Below are positions 61,943 through 64,000 of a DNA stretch of 64,000 nt, in pieces (position 1 is the first letter of the stretch; the number at the start of each line of letters is the position of its first letter). Below the pieces are notes generated by a model, which was given only the letters and a program-made list of their open reading frames with translations, was not told where the DNA came from and searched no databases. The translations under genes were made by a program, and so were the position numbers. The stretch is from Malaciobacter pacificus (GTDB lineage Bacteria > Campylobacterota > Campylobacteria > Campylobacterales > Arcobacteraceae), in assembly GCF_004214795.1 (NCBI RefSeq), contig NZ_CP035928.1, forward strand, positions 62,001-126,000, given 5' to 3'.

Positions 61943-62679
61943 TAATTACTGATTTTGCTAGTAAAGAAGATAATGAATCATTTTATGTAAATGATGAATT
62001 TGATGCTTTAACTCAAATATATACATATCAATCCTTTAAAAAAAATGCAGTATATTTATCAAAATATGAAGTGCATGATGAAATATACTCTTTAAATTTG
62101 CTTTCAAAAAAACATTTGAAAAAAAATCAGTTTTTAATTCATATTGCAGATGGGGAATATATTATTTTATTTAATCATAAAACAGTTTATTCTGCAAAAA
62201 TAAATCAAAACTTTATTACTGATGATATGATTAAATCGATCTTAATTACAAAACATATTGTAATGCTTTCAAGTGGTGGAGCTATTGATAAACTCTATTA
62301 TGTAATAAACTCTAAATATAAAAGTGCTATTGAAAATATTTTAAAACAAAATACAAGAAATGATAAAGGTGATGTTGTTGCGCAATCCTTAGGAGAAATC
62401 AAAGATTTAGTAAGGCCATTAGTTGAATTAGATACTTTTAAAGGTCATGCTTTTAAAAACTCATTTAGCTTGATTTTTGTTGCTGGAATTTTGTGGTTCA
62501 TGTTTTATGGCTTAGATGTTTTTAGTAATAGTTTATTTGGTAAAGAGTCTTTAGATAGTTTAAATAGAGAATTAAAAGTACAAAACAGATTGTTAAAAAG
62601 GCAAGAAGTATTATATAATAAGAGTTTAAAAGAGTATAAAGATTTGACTGATTGTATAACTGTGAAAGGTACAAACTAA
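61930..62679 (+). CDS. GspL/PilO-like bitopic protein of the pilus-like machine
   Basis: A 249-residue protein. Residues 1-170 look like a cytoplasmic domain of mixed alpha-beta type, then one membrane helix (LIFVAGILWFMFYGLDVF, about 183-200) is followed by a short periplasmic coiled coil (LNRELKVQNRLLKRQEVLY). This order matches GspL, PilM-PilN fusions and R64 PilO-like assembly proteins that link the ATPase to the alignment complex. The start overlaps the ATPase gene by 13 bp. The family is not recognised by sequence; the assignment rests on topology and place. Confidence 0.6.
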   Translation: MVRLVITDFASKEDNESFYVNDEFDALTQIYTYQSFKKNAVYLSKYEVHDEIYSLNLLSKKHLKKNQFLIHIADGEYIILFNHKTVYSAKINQNFITDDMIKSILITKHIVMLSSGGAIDKLYYVINSKYKSAIENILKQNTRNDKGDVVAQSLGEIKDLVRPLVELDTFKGHAFKNSFSLIFVAGILWFMFYGLDVFSNSLFGKESLDSLNRELKVQNRLLKRQEVLYNKSLKEYKDLTDCITVKGTN

Positions 62680-62680
62680 G

Positions 62681-63175
62681 ATGGTAAGTATTAGTAAAAA
62701 AACTGTATCTTTAATTATTAAAATAGGACTAGCCGTAGTTGTTGTATATACTATTGGTTTTGCTTTTTATAAAATTGGTACGTATTATAAAACATATTAT
62801 GAAAAGCAAAAACTTACTCAAGAGTTACAAATAAAGAAAAATGAAACTAATAGTTTAAAAAGACAAATAAAATTAAATCAAGAAAAGATTGAAGATGTTA
62901 AAAATAGTTATATATCAAAGGATGAATTGGCAGTAAAAGTAAAAGATATTTTTGAAAGAATGTCTGTATTTGATTATAATTTAGCATTTTTAGATGCAAA
63001 AAAAATGTGTGTTGATAGGTATGTATTAATCACACAATTAACTTATCAAAGTGAACAAGGGAAAAAAGCAGGTGAGGGTATTTTATCATACATTGGTGAT
63101 ATGAAACAAAGTGATAAAAATAGTTCTTTATATTTTGTTGATTATGTGACAAAACCTAAAGGAATTAAAAAATGA
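62681..63175 (+). CDS. GspM/PilO-like bitopic protein
   Basis: A 164-residue protein. One membrane helix near the N-terminus (about 8-30, SLIIKIGLAVVVVYTIGFAF) is followed by a coiled coil (about 40-75, LQIKKNETNSLKRQIKLNQE) and a small periplasmic domain. Type II secretion GspM and type IV pilus PilO have this layout and pair with the bitopic GspL/PilN-like protein encoded 1 bp upstream. It overlaps the next gene's start by 3 bp (ATGA). Topology-based call. Confidence 0.6.
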   Translation: MVSISKKTVSLIIKIGLAVVVVYTIGFAFYKIGTYYKTYYEKQKLTQELQIKKNETNSLKRQIKLNQEKIEDVKNSYISKDELAVKVKDIFERMSVFDYNLAFLDAKKMCVDRYVLITQLTYQSEQGKKAGEGILSYIGDMKQSDKNSSLYFVDYVTKPKGIKK

Positions 63176-64000
63176 AATTAGTTATTCTTTTTTTTCTACT
63201 ATTTAATTTTTCTATTGCTACAAAGTTAGATTCCCTAAGTTTAGCAAAAATCAAGAAAACTGTTCAAAAAGAGGAAGAAATAGCTAAAGCTTATAAGAAT
63301 TTTTTGATAAATGAAGGTAGTGTACCAACTGTTGATAGTTTAATTACAGCTGGATATTTACCAAAGGGCTTTAGTAAAATTAATCCTTTTGGTAAGGAGA
63401 TGAAAATCTCATTAACACTTGATAATACAATTGTTAATAGCCTTCCAGATAGTATAAAAATTGATGCTTATGATCATTATTACAATGGAAAATACAGAGA
63501 GTATACAAGAGAACCTCTAAGTTCTACTAGTGATAATGTAAAAATATATTTAAGTAAAAAAGAGAAAATTATTTTTGATAGAATCGCAGAAATTGATAAT
63601 ACAAATCCTGTTAGTCAATATAGTTTAGAAGATGGTGTTCTAAATTGGTATGATGCAAATGGAAATTATAAATACTCTTTTGATGGTGAAAAAATAATTG
63701 TAGATGAAAGTGTAACAATTTTAAATTCATTAAAATCTTTTTCGACTGAGTTTAAAAATATGACATCTGGAGTTAGACATGCAGGACAGACTATTTTACA
63801 AGAAGATAATGGAGTAGTAGAAGATTATTTAGTAACAGATGATAGTGCTGTTGCTTTAAATGAAACGAAAAGAAATTATGGTGGAACAATTATTCAATTT
63901 ACAAGACGTGCTGGTGGAATGATTGTAAATGGAGATATTTATACTTGGGGAAATAATCAAAATAGAATTACAAGTATCAATAGTGATAATTTAACAGGAG
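63172..64000 (+). CDS. secreted paralogue family member 4 with RCC1-like start, cut by window
   Basis: ATG 63172 overlaps the previous stop. The frame is open to the window edge (276 codons), so the C-terminus is missing. A signal peptide (about 1-17, MKLVILFFLLFNFSIA) leads into the shared module VQKEEEIAKAYKNFL, then TAGYLPKGF. From residue 240, GGMIVNGDIYTWGNNQNR is the opening of an RCC1-like blade, as in the 54666 protein. It is probably a second large propeller protein. The paralogue pair flanks the assembly genes. Confidence 0.75.
   Translation, partial: MKLVILFFLLFNFSIATKLDSLSLAKIKKTVQKEEEIAKAYKNFLINEGSVPTVDSLITAGYLPKGFSKINPFGKEMKISLTLDNTIVNSLPDSIKIDAYDHYYNGKYREYTREPLSSTSDNVKIYLSKKEKIIFDRIAEIDNTNPVSQYSLEDGVLNWYDANGNYKYSFDGEKIIVDESVTILNSLKSFSTEFKNMTSGVRHAGQTILQEDNGVVEDYLVTDDSAVALNETKRNYGGTIIQFTRRAGGMIVNGDIYTWGNNQNRITSINSDNLTG

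Noticed and set aside
51080-64000. Standard type II secretion or competence pilus operon
   Set aside because: No GspG-type pilins, GspC or prepilin peptidase are seen, the secretin is a PilN/BfpB-like lipoprotein, and the pilins lack leaders.

Overview
The window is AT-rich chromosomal DNA of a Gram-negative bacterium, most likely a campylobacterotan of the Arcobacter group. The reasons are the very low GC content, the compact and often overlapping genes, an RNase J with a long basic N-terminus, a HemJ-type protoporphyrinogen oxidase, a UbiA/MqnP-type prenyltransferase, a cytosolic FIST-domain chemoreceptor, and the overall protein flavour. The genus is an inference; no rRNA gene is present to settle it.

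Layout. 1-1.7 kb: a cut LutA-type Fe-S protein, a methyltransferase and a dCMP deaminase, all on the minus strand. 1.8-12.2 kb (plus): accB-accC, a DEAD-box helicase, a Pit phosphate transporter, an AEC permease whose start codon appears non-canonical, asnB, a small protein, bluB and an orphan TRAP binding protein. 12.2-20.4 kb (minus): a Phd/YefM-like protein, then a tightly packed housekeeping run rsmA-rnj-kdsD/kpsF-rluB-rarA-hemJ-phoH. Four sequences close to the ParB centromere site parS lie between 9.8 and 17.0 kb, all inside genes. 20.5-28.4 kb (plus): hisF, a SIMPL protein, a short phosphorylase-fold protein, rlmN, a 33-residue membrane peptide, gltX, an RRM protein, a two-component system and an MFS exporter.

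28.5-29.9 kb is an IS110-family insertion sequence whose upstream non-coding end is bounded by a 22-bp near-perfect inverted repeat and probably carries the bridge RNA. Directly after it (30.0-38.2 kb) is one long metal operon: YtkA-like protein, CusC/CusB/CusA-type RND efflux pump, YceI, a cysteine-repeat bufferin/HvfA-type precursor, its MNIO (DUF692) modifying enzyme and the DUF2063 partner. It seems to combine copper export with copper sequestration by a modified peptide. 38.2-50.7 kb is housekeeping (MATE, hom, aminotransferase, rlmB, rsmI, rpmE, miaA, prenyltransferase) with a FIST chemoreceptor interrupted by an in-frame stop, and a lipoprotein built from about nine 22-residue repeats.

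50.75-64 kb is the most unusual part. After a tRNA-Arg(UCG) gene comes a cluster that looks like a divergent type IVb-pilus or type II secretion machine: two leaderless pilin-like proteins beginning MP[YQ]L, a third pilin-like protein with an EF-hand loop, a lipoprotein secretin, a GspF-like platform protein, a GspE-like ATPase, and GspL/GspM-like alignment proteins. Interleaved are four secreted paralogues sharing an N-terminal helix module. Two of these carry RCC1-like propeller blades and are candidate tip adhesins or cargo. The cluster runs off the right edge. No prepilin peptidase is visible, and the pilins show no prepilin cleavage site.
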